Positions 29,634 to 41,984 of a stretch of DNA of 64,000 nucleotides are shown piece after piece. Positions within the stretch are counted from its first letter, which is position 1. Each line of letters starts with the position of its first letter. This DNA is from Muribaculaceae bacterium (lineage in GTDB: Bacteria; Bacteroidota; Bacteroidia; Bacteroidales; Muribaculaceae): assembly GCA_022510425.1 (NCBI GenBank), contig JAFLTO010000001.1, forward strand, positions 62,001 to 126,000, in the 5' to 3' direction. Position numbers and translations under genes: made by a program. The notes under the pieces are model-generated. The model searched no databases. It saw only the letters and a list, made by a program, of their open reading frames with translations, and was not told the DNA's origin.

Positions 29634-30785
29634 ATGAGATTCGCTGACATTACCGGACATGAGGAAATAATAGATTCTTTGAAAGGGTTGACCCTATCGG
29701 GGAAATTACCACATGCCTTCCTTTTTTCAGGTATTTCAGGAATCGGTAAAATGAGGACAGCCAGAGCCTTCGCACAATTTATCCATTGTAGAAACAAAAC
29801 AGATGGAGATTCATGTGGTAAATGTCCTTCTTGCCTTCAGCATCAAAAACATAATAATCCGGATCTTCATTTTATATATCCAATCGTAAAGAAAGAGGGA
29901 GCGCTTATTTCTAAGGATATGATTGAACCATGGAGGGAGATGATTACTGATTATAGTTATATGCCCCCCGAAAAATGGAATGAATTGATTAAAGCAGGAA
30001 ATTCACAGCCGGCAATATTTGTTAATGAAAGCGAGGAAATAATCTCAAGAGCGGCATTGTCAGCATATCAAGAGGATTTCAAGATCTTCATAATCTGGCT
30101 TCCCGAAAAAATGCGTACTGAAGCCGCAAATAAATTGTTGAAGGTGATAGAAGAACCTTTTGAAGACACGATTTTTATTCTTGTCAGCAATAACGACAAC
30201 AAGATTCTCCCCACAATTCAATCCCGTACCCAAAGATTCAATTTCAAACCTTTACCGGAAACACAATTAAAATCTTTATTGCTTAAAATGGGTGTGGATT
30301 CTGATATTGCAGCAGATGCTGCAAGGATATCGGAAGGGAGCCTTCAGAAGGCTGATGAAATAGCATGTCATCCTGAAGAACTAATTGAATTTTCAAATTT
30401 ATTTAAAGACATAATGAGAGCTGCCTATGCTCTCAATGCAAAATCTCTAAAACTATTATCTGAAAATGTGGCCGGGTTTGGGAGAGAAAAGATACTGAGG
30501 TTACTCGCCTATTTCGGAAGAATGGTGAGAGAGAATTACATCTATAATTTAAATGAATCTTCTTTAGTGATGATGACTCAGGAAGAGATGGAATTTAGTA
30601 AAAGATTCGCACCATTTATACATGACGGCAATGTGGAACGGCTTTCAGAAGAAACTTCCAGAGCTGCTCAAGATATAGAAAGAAACGGAAATTCAAAAAT
30701 CGTCTTGTTTGATTTTTTTCTTTTGCTTTCTCGTCTTGTTCGTATGCCTAAAACCACCATATTACCGGGATTGGAAGAAATATAA
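29634..30785 (+). CDS. holB: DNA polymerase III delta' subunit (DnaX-like clamp loader)
   Basis: From MRFADITGHEEIIDSLKGL; P-loop-like SGISGIGKMRTARAF, zinc-binding CRNKTDGDSCGKCPSC, LLKVIEEPFEDTIFILVSNN. The track start at 29613 is upstream. Confidence 0.85.
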   Translation: MRFADITGHEEIIDSLKGLTLSGKLPHAFLFSGISGIGKMRTARAFAQFIHCRNKTDGDSCGKCPSCLQHQKHNNPDLHFIYPIVKKEGALISKDMIEPWREMITDYSYMPPEKWNELIKAGNSQPAIFVNESEEIISRAALSAYQEDFKIFIIWLPEKMRTEAANKLLKVIEEPFEDTIFILVSNNDNKILPTIQSRTQRFNFKPLPETQLKSLLLKMGVDSDIAADAARISEGSLQKADEIACHPEELIEFSNLFKDIMRAAYALNAKSLKLLSENVAGFGREKILRLLAYFGRMVRENYIYNLNESSLVMMTQEEMEFSKRFAPFIHDGNVERLSEETSRAAQDIERNGNSKIVLFDFFLLLSRLVRMPKTTILPGLEEI

Positions 30786-30818
30786 CAATCAACTAAATAA
30801 ACCTTAATAACTAAGAAT

Positions 30819-31718
30819 ATGAAACCCACTTTGTTTATTCTTGCTGCCGGTATGGGCAGCCGCTATGGTGGTTTGAAACAACTCGACGGCCTTGGCCCGA
30901 GTGGAGAAACCATTATGGATTATTCAGTATATGATGCCTTACGCGCAGGTTTTGGCAAAATAGTTTTTGTTATTCGCCATGACTTTGAACAGGAATTCCG
31001 TGAAAAAGTGATTTCCAAGTATGAAGGACACATTCCTGTAGAAGTGGTTTTCCAAGATCTAAATGATATACCGGGAGGATATAAACCAAATCCGGAAAGG
31101 AAAAAACCTTGGGGCACCAACCATGCAGTATTGATGGGAAAAGATGTAATTAAAGAACCCTTTGCAGTAATTAACGCTGATGACTATTATGGAGCTGAAA
31201 GTTTCCGGATATTAGCAGATTTCTTGAAATCAGTGGAAGGGAAGAAAGATTGCTATTGTATGATTGGATTCAATGTAGAGAACACCTTAAGTGAGAACGG
31301 TGGAGTGTCTCGCGGTTTATGTGAAGTGAGTGTGGAAGGAGATTTGACCGGAGTAGTGGAATGTCATGGTATACAACGTAAGGAAGGTAGACTTATCCAT
31401 GAAGTCGACGGCAAAGAAGAATCTTTCCCTGAAGGTGCAGCAGTGTCTATGAATATGTGGGGATTCACACCTGATTACTTCGACTATTCAATGGCATCTT
31501 TTCTTAATTTCCTTAAAAAGAATCACGATGAACTGAAGGCAGAATTCTATATACCGACTGTGGTGAACGAACTGATAGAGGCTGGTAAGATCAAACTTAA
31601 AGTGCTCCCCACTCCATCAAAATGGTTTGGTGTGACTTATGCTGCTGACAGAGACGCGACGGTTGCTCAATTCCAAAAATTGGTGGACGAGGGTGTTTAT
31701 CCTAAAAAACTTTTCTAA
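30819..31718 (+). CDS. Sugar-phosphate nucleotidyltransferase-like protein
   Basis: 299 aa; FILAAGMGSRYGGLKQLDGLGPSGETIMDYSVYDA, VINADDYYG. Confidence 0.85.
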   Translation: MKPTLFILAAGMGSRYGGLKQLDGLGPSGETIMDYSVYDALRAGFGKIVFVIRHDFEQEFREKVISKYEGHIPVEVVFQDLNDIPGGYKPNPERKKPWGTNHAVLMGKDVIKEPFAVINADDYYGAESFRILADFLKSVEGKKDCYCMIGFNVENTLSENGGVSRGLCEVSVEGDLTGVVECHGIQRKEGRLIHEVDGKEESFPEGAAVSMNMWGFTPDYFDYSMASFLNFLKKNHDELKAEFYIPTVVNELIEAGKIKLKVLPTPSKWFGVTYAADRDATVAQFQKLVDEGVYPKKLF

Positions 31719-31719
31719 A

Positions 31720-32742
31720 ATGAAAGAGAAAATATTAGTGACGGGTGGCACAGGATATATTGGTAGCCATACCACTGTGGAATTAATGAATGCAGGTTAT
31801 GAGGTGGTGATAATCGATAACTTATCGAATAGTAATGAAAAAGTTCTTGACGGTATAGAGAAAATCACCGGTAAACGTCCGGTTTTTGTAAAAGGAGACT
31901 GTACAGATCTCAATACCTTGAAAAAATTGTTTGAGGAAAATCCGGGGATAAAAGGAATAATAAACTTTGCTGCCTCTAAAGCAGTGGGAGAAAGTGTTCA
32001 AAAACCACTTCTATATTACCGTAACAATCTCAACACTCTTATCAATCTTTTGGAGTGCATGCCTGAATATGGGGTAAAAGGTATCGTGTTCTCTTCTTCT
32101 TGTACTGTTTATGGCGAGCCGGACATAAATCCAATAGATGAGAGCGCGCCTATCAAGGCAGCAACTTCTCCTTATGGCAATACAAAGCAAATATCTGAAG
32201 AAATTATAGTTGACTATGTAGCAAGCGGAGCTCCCATCAAAAGTATCATATTACGGTACTTCAATCCTATTGGAGCTCATCCATCCGGTTTCATTGGAGA
32301 ATTACCATTAGGTGTGCCCCAGAACCTTGTCCCGTATTTGACACAGGCAGCAGCAGGTATAAGAAAAGAATTGACTGTGTTTGGAGATGACTACAATACT
32401 CCAGATGGAAGTTGTATACGCGACTATATCGATGTGGTAGACCTTGCAAAAGCCCATGTTATCGCTATGGAAAGAATGCTCAACGGTCAAGACCATGACG
32501 CAATAGAAATCTTTAACTTGGGGACGGGCAACGGTTTGTCAGTACTTGAACTAATCAATGCTTTTGAATCAGCCACAGGTGTGAAAGTGCCACATAAGAT
32601 AGGTGAACGCAGAGCCGGAGATATAGAAAAGATTTGGGCGAATCCTTACAAGGCAAACAATGTGCTTGGATGGAAGGCTGAGGCTGACATTAAAGACACT
32701 ATGAAGAATGCCTGGCAATGGCAATGTAATTGTAAAATCTAA
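31720..32742 (+). CDS. galE: UDP-glucose 4-epimerase
   Basis: From MKEKILVTGGTGYIGSHTTVELMNAGYEVVIIDNLSNS; YGNTK; RYFNPIGAHPSG. The track start at 31639 extends into the upstream gene. Confidence 0.95.
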   Translation: MKEKILVTGGTGYIGSHTTVELMNAGYEVVIIDNLSNSNEKVLDGIEKITGKRPVFVKGDCTDLNTLKKLFEENPGIKGIINFAASKAVGESVQKPLLYYRNNLNTLINLLECMPEYGVKGIVFSSSCTVYGEPDINPIDESAPIKAATSPYGNTKQISEEIIVDYVASGAPIKSIILRYFNPIGAHPSGFIGELPLGVPQNLVPYLTQAAAGIRKELTVFGDDYNTPDGSCIRDYIDVVDLAKAHVIAMERMLNGQDHDAIEIFNLGTGNGLSVLELINAFESATGVKVPHKIGERRAGDIEKIWANPYKANNVLGWKAEADIKDTMKNAWQWQCNCKI

Positions 32743-32743
32743 T

Positions 32744-32773
32744 AAAAAAGCTTGGTTAAAACCAAGCTTTTTT
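32744..32773. terminator. Bidirectional terminator between convergent galE and ffh
   Basis: aaaaaagcttggtt / aaccaagctttttt with A- and T-tracts on both sides; it includes part of the ffh stop codon. Confidence 0.9.
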
Positions 32774-34130
32774 ATCTTCTAAAACCCTTTCCCATAGCTG
32801 CCTGAGCCTGCTTTAGTTGGCCCATCATCTTCATTGGATTTTTCATATTTGAGGCTGCCCGCATCATTTTTCTTGTATCATCAAATTGTTTCAGGAATCG
32901 ATTGACAGCTTGAATAGAATTACCGGAACCTTTGGCGATTCTTTGTCTACGACTTTGATTTATAATTTCCGGATTATGTCTCTCATAAGGAGTCATGGAA
33001 TTTATCATTGACTCAATGGAATTAAATGCGCTCTCGTCAATGTCTATATCTTTGATTGCTTTACCTACTCCGGGAATCATCGAAGCCAAGTCTTTCAGAT
33101 TACCCATTTTCTTGATTTGATGTATCTGATTGAGGAAGTCTTCAAAATCAAATTTATTCTTTTTAATTTTTTGTTGCAGACGTTCTGCCTCTTTCTGATC
33201 ATAAATTTCTTGTGCACGCTTGGCAAGTTCCACAATGTCACCCATTCCGAGGATACGACTTGCCATGCCTTCAGGATTAAACTCCTGGATATCTTCAAGT
33301 TTTTCGCCGGTACCCACAAATTTTATTGGCTTGTCCACAACAGAACGGATGGATAAGGCTGCACCACCTCGTGTGTCACCATCAAGTTTTGTAAGAACAA
33401 CCCCATTGAAATCAAGACGCTGATTGAATTCTTTTGCAGTGTTAACGGCATCCTGACCCGTCATTGAGTCAACCACGAAAAGTATTTCTTGAGGTTTGAC
33501 AGCATTCTTGATGGCCTCGATTTCATCCATCATTTCCTTATCTACGGCAAGACGTCCCGCTGTGTCGATAATCACTACGTCATATTGTTTCCTTTTGGCT
33601 TCTGCAATGGCATTTTGGGCGATCTGAACCGGGTTTTTATTTTCTTCTTCAGTATAGACGGGGACATCGATCGACTGACCAAGAACTTTTAACTGCTCGA
33701 TAGCTGCAGGACGATACACATCGGCTGCTACTAACAACGGATGTTTTCCTCTTGAGGATTTAAGCTTTTTAGCGAGTTTCCCTGAAAAGGTGGTCTTTCC
33801 TGAACCTTGCAAACCGGACATTAATATAACAACAGGATTTCCATTCAGATGTAAAGGAGCCTCCTGCCCTCCCATCAGGTTTGTAAGCTCTTCATGGACT
33901 ATTTTCACCATCAACTCTTTAGGGCGCAAAGCATTGATAACATTTTGGCCCAAAGCTTTTTTCTTAACGGTATCAGTGAAATCCTTAGCCACACGATAAC
34001 TTACATCGGCATCCAATAAGGCTCGCCTGACATCTTTCATTGTCTCGGCTATGTTGATCTCGGTGATCCTTCCTTCTCCTTTCAATATTTTGAAGGATCT
34101 TTCAAGTCTTTCTTGTAATGAATTGAACAT
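32772..34130 (-). CDS. ffh: Signal recognition particle protein Ffh
   Basis: 452 aa; MSGLQGSGKTTFSGKLAKKLK, DTAGRL, TKLDGDTRGGAALS, methionine-rich M domain. Confidence 0.97.
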   Translation of the reverse strand: MFNSLQERLERSFKILKGEGRITEINIAETMKDVRRALLDADVSYRVAKDFTDTVKKKALGQNVINALRPKELMVKIVHEELTNLMGGQEAPLHLNGNPVVILMSGLQGSGKTTFSGKLAKKLKSSRGKHPLLVAADVYRPAAIEQLKVLGQSIDVPVYTEEENKNPVQIAQNAIAEAKRKQYDVVIIDTAGRLAVDKEMMDEIEAIKNAVKPQEILFVVDSMTGQDAVNTAKEFNQRLDFNGVVLTKLDGDTRGGAALSIRSVVDKPIKFVGTGEKLEDIQEFNPEGMASRILGMGDIVELAKRAQEIYDQKEAERLQQKIKKNKFDFEDFLNQIHQIKKMGNLKDLASMIPGVGKAIKDIDIDESAFNSIESMINSMTPYERHNPEIINQSRRQRIAKGSGNSIQAVNRFLKQFDDTRKMMRAASNMKNPMKMMGQLKQAQAAMGKGFRR

Positions 34131-34132
34131 AA

Positions 34133-34486
34133 TTAAAGTTTATTAGTGGCGGTGTCAGGAAATATTATTGTAGGCTTAAAATTCTTGGCTTCCTCAGGTG
34201 TCATTTGAGCATATGATATTATTATAACCACATCGCCGGGTTGCACTCTTCGAGCTGCTGCTCCATTGAGACAAACCACTCCACTACCCTCTTCTCCACC
34301 GATGGTGTAAGTATCAAATCTTTCACCGTTATTATTATCTACAATCCAAACTCTTTCACCTTCTAAAATATTCGCAGCTTTTAAAAGAGCCCGGTCTATC
34401 GTGACACTACCTATATAATTAAGATTCGCCTGAGTCACTGTGACTCTGTGAATCTTAGATTTCATCATCTCTATCAACATCTTCAA
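34133..34486 (-). CDS. panD: Aspartate 1-decarboxylase
   Basis: [27 protein letters not shown] with the G-S self-processing site; the exact start is uncertain. Confidence 0.95.
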   Translation of the reverse strand: MKMLIEMMKSKIHRVTVTQANLNYIGSVTIDRALLKAANILEGERVWIVDNNNGERFDTYTIGGEEGSGVVCLNGAAARRVQPGDVVIIISYAQMTPEEAKNFKPTIIFPDTATNKL

Positions 34487-34487
34487 A

Positions 34488-35345
34488 TCAGTTAGGAAGT
34501 CGATAAGTTATATTATCTATGAGTCTCACTTCGCCACAATAAACGGTGATGCATCCCACTATCCAGTTTGATTCTTCCCATTCATCCACTGTTTGAAGTG
34601 TTCTGGCATCAACTATTTCAAAATATTCCACTTTCATACCGGGGATAGCATCAATTCTTTCCACAACTGTGTCATGAGTGGCCTGCACAGAATGATCTTT
34701 ACTGTATTCAACGCTATATTTAAGAGTGGCGTAAATTTCCGGAGCAAGTTGTCGTTGTTCCGAGTCAAGCCTTGCATTTCTACTGGATAAGGCTAAGCCA
34801 TCAGCTGCTCTCTTTATAGGGCATGCAACAATTTCTACATTAAGTCCCTCACTTTTGATTAGATTTCTAACCACTGCAATCTGCTGGAAATCTTTTTCGC
34901 CAAAGTATGCTCTATGGGGGTTAACCAATCTAAAAAGAATATCAAGCACTCTTGCAACTCCTTGAAAATGTCCGGGACGATATTTCCCTTCCATCACCTC
35001 GGCTACATTGCCGAGCTTATATTCTTTACAATTGTCATTTTCTGCGGGATACATTTCACTTGCTGTTGGAGCAAATACAGCATCTACTCCGGCTGCTGCC
35101 AAAAGTTTGAAATCTTCCTCTTCGGTTCGCGGATATTTTTCAAAATCTTCAGCATTATTAAACTGGATGGGATTCACAAAAAGGCTTACCACCACTACTT
35201 CGTTCTCTTTTACTGCTTTCTCCACAAGAGACATATGTCCCTCATGCAGTGCACCCATAGTAGGAACAAATCCCACTGAAGCACCCCTGTCTCTCTGACG
35301 AACCCTATATTCCGTCATATCATAGAGAGTTCTGATTATTTTCAT
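34488..35345 (-). CDS. panC: Pantothenate synthetase (pantoate-beta-alanine ligase)
   Basis: 285 aa; [46 protein letters not shown]. Confidence 0.97.
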   Translation of the reverse strand: MKIIRTLYDMTEYRVRQRDRGASVGFVPTMGALHEGHMSLVEKAVKENEVVVVSLFVNPIQFNNAEDFEKYPRTEEEDFKLLAAAGVDAVFAPTASEMYPAENDNCKEYKLGNVAEVMEGKYRPGHFQGVARVLDILFRLVNPHRAYFGEKDFQQIAVVRNLIKSEGLNVEIVACPIKRAADGLALSSRNARLDSEQRQLAPEIYATLKYSVEYSKDHSVQATHDTVVERIDAIPGMKVEYFEIVDARTLQTVDEWEESNWIVGCITVYCGEVRLIDNITYRLPN

Positions 35346-35435
35346 TTCTTTAAGATTTTACCTCTAAAAGGGCTTTAAATTATACGCAAAATTACTGATT
35401 TCTTCATAATTACCCAATGTATGGAAAAAAATCGT

Positions 35436-35443
35436 TAACTTTG
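35436..35443 (+). promoter_or_regulatory. -7 element TAACTTTG of the GT5-like gene
   Basis: TAACTTTG about 104 nt upstream of the ATG; precedes a leader inverted repeat. Confidence 0.55.
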
Positions 35444-35455
35444 CACATTGATTCT

Positions 35456-35514
35456 GTTGATAATTATTTCTTCATCAATTTTAACCTTTTTCTAAATAAT
35501 AATTGATTATCAAC
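35456..35514 (+). repeat. Inverted repeat in the 5' leader of the GT5-like gene
   Basis: gttgataat (35456-35464) / attatcaac (35506-35514), 9-bp perfect. Confidence 0.6.
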
Positions 35515-35546
35515 AAATTGAGTCATAAAATCTATATAAAAAAGCG

Positions 35547-36353
35547 ATGGCAAAGGAGCGTATTCTTTTTATAAATCAGGAGATCACACCTTATATTTCG
35601 GCTAACCCGGTGTCTTCTTTGGGTAAATTTTTACCTGTAAGCATGCAAGACAAAGGATTTGAAGTTAGAACATTTATGCCCAAATTCGGGGCAGTTAATG
35701 AAAGACGAAACCAGTTGCATGAAGTGATACGTCTTTCCGGAGTTAATATTAACATAGATGACAACGATCATCCCCTTGTTATAAAGGTGGCTTCTTTGCA
35801 ACCCTCGAGAATTCAAGTTTATTTTATAGATAACGACGATTATTTTCAGAAACTTGAAACCGATGAAGATGCATCAGGCACAAATCGGGAAGATAATGAC
35901 GAACGTGCCATTTTCTTTTCCCGGGGGACTATGGAAACTGCAAAAAAATTAAGGTGGGATCCTAAAATCATCCATTGCTCGGGTTGGATCACATCATTGA
36001 TTCCAATGTATATAAAACGTCTCTATAGTGATGATCTTTCATTTAAAAACAGTAAGATCGTCTATGCCATACAACCGGCTAAAAACATGGCTCCTATTGA
36101 TCCTAAAATTGTTGCCAAATTAAAAGCTGAAGGTTTTTCTCAAAGGGATTTAAAAAAATACTCAACTGATAAAACAGATGTGAACACTCTTCATAAAATA
36201 GGAGTGGATTTTGCTCATGCTGTTATTATTAATGATCCTGAGGTAGATCCGGATTTAATGAAATATATAGAAGAAACCGGTAAACCGATTCTGATGGCCA
36301 CAGATATGGAACTTGACGCTGATAAATATCTAAATTTTTACAATTCTCTTTAA
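35547..36353 (+). CDS. Stand-alone GT5 (glycogen/starch synthase) N-terminal-domain-like protein
   Basis: 268 aa; KERILFINQEITPYISANPVSSLGKFLPVSMQDKGFEVRTFMPKFGAVNERRNQLHEVIRLSG; the C-terminal glycosyltransferase half is absent. Confidence 0.75.
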   Translation: MAKERILFINQEITPYISANPVSSLGKFLPVSMQDKGFEVRTFMPKFGAVNERRNQLHEVIRLSGVNINIDDNDHPLVIKVASLQPSRIQVYFIDNDDYFQKLETDEDASGTNREDNDERAIFFSRGTMETAKKLRWDPKIIHCSGWITSLIPMYIKRLYSDDLSFKNSKIVYAIQPAKNMAPIDPKIVAKLKAEGFSQRDLKKYSTDKTDVNTLHKIGVDFAHAVIINDPEVDPDLMKYIEETGKPILMATDMELDADKYLNFYNSL

Positions 36354-36403
36354 ATTTTTAAGATAATCTCTAAAAGGATAAAGGTAAAATAAAGATACCT
36401 GGA

Positions 36404-37828
36404 ATGAAATTAAGTAAATACTCTGGAATATTACTATTAATAGGATTCATCGCGGCTATGACAGCTTGCGAAGACGAAACCACTACTATCGGCAGTTCCA
36501 TTACCACCGGTGAGGTCACTATAAATGTTGATACATTTTATTTTAATCTACAAGGAAAAGCAGTTCCAATTTCAAGTTTTGATTCTAAAACCGGAAATTT
36601 AATGATCGGAAGCATCAATACTTCTGAATATGGATCGCTCAACTGTTCTTTTGTGACACGATTGATGTGTGTTCCTAAACTTGATGTGGCTGATTCTTTG
36701 CTAAGTATCGACCGAGTGGATTCATGTAAATTAATTCTTGGAGCAGAGAGGAGTGATATAGTAGGTGACTCACTGGCTCCTCAAAAACTTTCGGTTTATA
36801 CTTTAACAAAACAATTACCTTCCGATATAAACAATCTTTTCAATCCGGAAGGATACTACGATCCGGCCAATCCTCTGGCATCCAAAAGCTATACTCTCTC
36901 TGAAATATCCAGAACTGACTCTGCTTTCTATAATAATTCATTCGTTGACCTAAGTGTGGATCTTCCCGTATCGTTTGGTAAAGAGATTTTTAAAAAATAT
37001 ATAACTGATCCGGAAATATTTCAGTGGCCTCAAACTATGGCTGAGAATTTTTTGCCCGGTCTTTATGTGAAGTCAACATTTGGGAAAGGATGCGTAGCTA
37101 ATATTGTAAGCGCCTATATTGCGGTTTTTTATTATAATCTGGAAAAAACTACAACTATTCAAGATTCCGACACAATAGTTTCCCAAACCCATGTTGGAAA
37201 TGTTACCTTCCCCTTCACAGTATCTCCGGAAGTATTAAGCAGCAATAATATCAACTATAAACCGTCACAACCCGTTATAGATAAAAATGCATTAGAGGAT
37301 GGTCAGGTAGTAATAACTACCCCTGGAGGTTACATATCTTCTTATATCTTTCCGGCGGCCCCTTTGATTGAAAGATATAAGGAAAAGAACTCTCATTTAT
37401 CAACAGTCAATGAACTCTTTCTTTATATACCGGCTGAGGCCTTTGATTCAAGTTCAGGAATATCTGTAGCAGAAAACCTATTGATGGTGAAGAGTTCGGA
37501 ATACGAAAATTTCTTCGCTAATAATAAGACTCCGGATAATAAGACTTCCTTCACCGGGGTTTATGACCCAATCAACGAAAGGTATTATTTCACTACTATG
37601 CGAAGTTACTTTCTTGATTTGCTGGATAAAGATGAAATAACACAAGAAGATCTTGAATTTACCATAATCCCTGTTGAAATAGAGACAGAAACACAGAGTA
37701 GTTATTATTCCAATCCCACCACTTATGTCAAAAAATGTGTTCCTTACACATCTAAGCCTACTATGACTCTTTTAAAGACCGACGAGGCTATGGTGACTTT
37801 CTCTTTCTCAACACAAGTGATTGAATAA
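36404..37828 (+). CDS. DUF4270-type lipoprotein
   Basis: 474 aa; lipobox AAMTACEDETTTIGSS. Confidence 0.75.
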   Translation: MKLSKYSGILLLIGFIAAMTACEDETTTIGSSITTGEVTINVDTFYFNLQGKAVPISSFDSKTGNLMIGSINTSEYGSLNCSFVTRLMCVPKLDVADSLLSIDRVDSCKLILGAERSDIVGDSLAPQKLSVYTLTKQLPSDINNLFNPEGYYDPANPLASKSYTLSEISRTDSAFYNNSFVDLSVDLPVSFGKEIFKKYITDPEIFQWPQTMAENFLPGLYVKSTFGKGCVANIVSAYIAVFYYNLEKTTTIQDSDTIVSQTHVGNVTFPFTVSPEVLSSNNINYKPSQPVIDKNALEDGQVVITTPGGYISSYIFPAAPLIERYKEKNSHLSTVNELFLYIPAEAFDSSSGISVAENLLMVKSSEYENFFANNKTPDNKTSFTGVYDPINERYYFTTMRSYFLDLLDKDEITQEDLEFTIIPVEIETETQSSYYSNPTTYVKKCVPYTSKPTMTLLKTDEAMVTFSFSTQVIE

Positions 37829-37832
37829 CTAA

Positions 37833-38909
37833 ATGTGGAATCTGGTTATTGCTGTCATATCTCTTCTTTCAAGTATACCCTTAACCATAGAATATCCTGA
37901 AACTACTTTGGTTTTCGTTGGGGATGCCATGCAACATCAGGCTCAACTTGACAAAGCATTGGAATTAGGCAACGGGGTTTACGACTATTCCGATTGTTTC
38001 GCTTTGATACAACCGGCTATTTCTGAAGCTGATTATGCGGTCTGTAATTTAGAAGTTCCTTTGGGAGGGCCTCCGAATTACTCCGGTTATCCCTGTTTCA
38101 GTGCACCTGACTCTTACGCATTTTCATTAAAAGAAGCAGGTTTTGATATGATGCTTACAGCAAATAATCACTGTCTTGACCGTAGAGGAAAGGCGGCTAT
38201 TCGAACCATCAATGCCTTAGACAGTATGGAATTGGACCATATAGGCACTTATCGATCATTTGAAGAAAGAGATTCTTTGACACCCTTTATAAAAGATATC
38301 AATGGTTTTAAAATTGCATTCTTAAATTACACTTATGGAACCAATGGTATACAACCGGATGCTGGAATAGAGGTGGCTTTTATTGATAAAAATAAAATCA
38401 AATCAGAAATCAATAAAGCAAAGGAAAGGGGAGCTGAAATCATTGTAGTTGCTATGCATTGGGGAATTGAATATGTTTTACTTGAAACCAATGTACAAGA
38501 AGAATTGGCTCAATTTCTGATAGATAATGGAGTAGATATTATAATTGGAGGGCATCCCCATGTGGTGCAGCCAATGAAAGTGGTTCATAATGAAAACGAG
38601 GATAAAGATGTTTTAGTGGTATATTCTTTAGGTAATTTCATTTCAAACATGAAAACAGCCGACACCAGAGGCGGAGCTATGGTTTGGGTTACAATCTCTC
38701 GCGACAAAAATGGCAATGCTGTCTTCAATAATGCGGAATATGAGTTATTATTTGCTGCCAAACCGGAAGACAAAAAAAATTTCAGGGTAATTCCCGGATG
38801 GCTTGAAGATTCAATATCTTCCCTTCAAAAACCACATTGGGAAATTTTTAAAAGAGGAGCTCTAAAAGTATTTGACAACCATAACTTTAATGTTCCTCGT
38901 AGAAAATGA
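37833..38909 (+). CDS. CapA family protein
   Basis: 358 aa; TLVFVGDAMQHQ, NLEVPLGG, ANNHCLDRRGKAAIRTI, MHWGIEY, IIGGHPHVVQPM, YSLGNFIS. Confidence 0.9.
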   Translation: MWNLVIAVISLLSSIPLTIEYPETTLVFVGDAMQHQAQLDKALELGNGVYDYSDCFALIQPAISEADYAVCNLEVPLGGPPNYSGYPCFSAPDSYAFSLKEAGFDMMLTANNHCLDRRGKAAIRTINALDSMELDHIGTYRSFEERDSLTPFIKDINGFKIAFLNYTYGTNGIQPDAGIEVAFIDKNKIKSEINKAKERGAEIIVVAMHWGIEYVLLETNVQEELAQFLIDNGVDIIIGGHPHVVQPMKVVHNENEDKDVLVVYSLGNFISNMKTADTRGGAMVWVTISRDKNGNAVFNNAEYELLFAAKPEDKKNFRVIPGWLEDSISSLQKPHWEIFKRGALKVFDNHNFNVPRRK

Positions 38910-38958
38910 ACATTGATATAATTTATAATTCTTGAATAAAAATAATTTATTCAACTAA

Positions 38959-40584
<1,626 letters not shown>

Positions 40585-40585
40585 A

Positions 40586-41569
40586 ATGAAATTGAAAAAG
40601 CAGTTATTGTTGTTTATAATGTCTGCAATATGCATTGGTGTATATGCAGACAATTATTCTGTCTCAAAGAAAGAACAGCAACAAATTTTGATTGAAGCTG
40701 ACAACTGGATCGATGATATGCCCGATGGAATTGACGACCGTCTGTCAGACGCAGTTAATCATGCTTTGCACGGATTTTATTCAGAAATTGAAAGATTTCG
40801 AAATTTGGCTGACACAACCGGTATTGATAAATATAAAGTCAAAGTAGAGAATTTTACCGGGGGGAAGCTGGGAGAATTATCCATGAGATTATATTCACCT
40901 TTGTCTGATTCCTCAACCCCAATTCTTATATATTTTCACGGAGGGGGCTGGAGTTTGGGATCTCTTGAAACTTCAGATAAATTTTGCAGAGCATTAGCAT
41001 CTGCCGGAAATGTTAAAATCGTTTCTGTTGATTATCCCTTGGCTCCTGAGAATCCTTATCCTAATGGTTTGAAAGTGTGCATAGAAGCCGTGGATTATAT
41101 TCTTTCTAAATCAGATGACTGGAAATTTAATCCGGATTTGGTTTCATTAGGGGGTGACGGAGCAGGTGGAAATCTTGCTTTAGAAACTTATGCTAACATA
41201 AAAGAAGATAAAAAAATTAAATCTTTGGTTTTATATTATCCTTTGATCAACACATCCGGAACTCTTGACGTAGCATCCAAAAGAGAATATGGAAGGGGAT
41301 ATGGATTTGATTCAAGGTTATGGGAAATTTTTGTCCAGGCATATAAAGGTAAAAGCATTTTAGATTCTATTACATCTCTACCTCCTACCTTAATGATAAC
41401 AGCAGGAAGAGACATTATAATAGAGGAAGAAAGGCTTTTTTCAAAAGCTTATCCCAATTTAACATATGTTTTATTGGAAGGAGCGGTTCATGGTTTTATA
41501 ACAGATGGGCATCAGCCCACTGCATTCAATAAGGCAGTGGAAATCACCAATGCATTCCTCTCCCAATAA
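40586..41569 (+). CDS. Alpha/beta hydrolase fold protein (HSL-type esterase)
   Basis: 327 aa; signal peptide; YFHGGGWSLGSLET, YPLAPENPYP, GGDGAGGNLALE. Confidence 0.88.
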   Translation: MKLKKQLLLFIMSAICIGVYADNYSVSKKEQQQILIEADNWIDDMPDGIDDRLSDAVNHALHGFYSEIERFRNLADTTGIDKYKVKVENFTGGKLGELSMRLYSPLSDSSTPILIYFHGGGWSLGSLETSDKFCRALASAGNVKIVSVDYPLAPENPYPNGLKVCIEAVDYILSKSDDWKFNPDLVSLGGDGAGGNLALETYANIKEDKKIKSLVLYYPLINTSGTLDVASKREYGRGYGFDSRLWEIFVQAYKGKSILDSITSLPPTLMITAGRDIIIEEERLFSKAYPNLTYVLLEGAVHGFITDGHQPTAFNKAVEITNAFLSQ

Positions 41570-41613
41570 TATAAAATTCCAAGATGACACTCTTAATTAA
41601 TTAAGAAAGAAAT

Positions 41614-41650
41614 AAAAAATGGCACTCCTTCTAAGAATGCCCATTTTTAT
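41614..41650. terminator. Bidirectional terminator between convergent genes
   Basis: aaaaaatgg...ccattttta flanked by A/T tracts. Confidence 0.65.
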
Positions 41651-41666
41651 TTGGATAGTAAAAAAA

Positions 41667-41960
41667 TCAAACTTGATAATCTACACAAGCCCTATCCTCT
41701 TTAAAAGGAGCGATAATAGCCACAGCATCTTGATGTGCGGGATGTGCTGAATAGATAGCTACATCTTCCATACTGTCAGCAGTAGCAGTCAATACTAAAT
41801 CCCATGATTCTGAGGGATTCATATTTATACCCACATCTATGCTTTTCAATTGAGGAATCTCACAAGGCAATTGGACAAGAGCTTCCATAAATTTTGCAGC
41901 CACGTCTTTTCTTTCTTCCAGCGAGCCTTTAAATTTGAACATTACAACGTGCTTGATCAT
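41667..41960 (-). CDS. Dabb (stress-responsive A/B barrel) family protein
   Basis: 97 aa; MIKHVVMFKFKGSLEERKDVAAKFMEAL...YSAHPAHQ. Confidence 0.88.
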   Translation of the reverse strand: MIKHVVMFKFKGSLEERKDVAAKFMEALVQLPCEIPQLKSIDVGINMNPSESWDLVLTATADSMEDVAIYSAHPAHQDAVAIIAPFKEDRACVDYQV

Positions 41961-41984
41961 ACCGGTAATTTTACATCCTAAAAT

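Noticed and set aside
41592-41605. 14-bp palindrome cttaattaattaag
   Set aside because: Low-complexity AT palindrome between convergent genes; expected by chance in AT-rich DNA.
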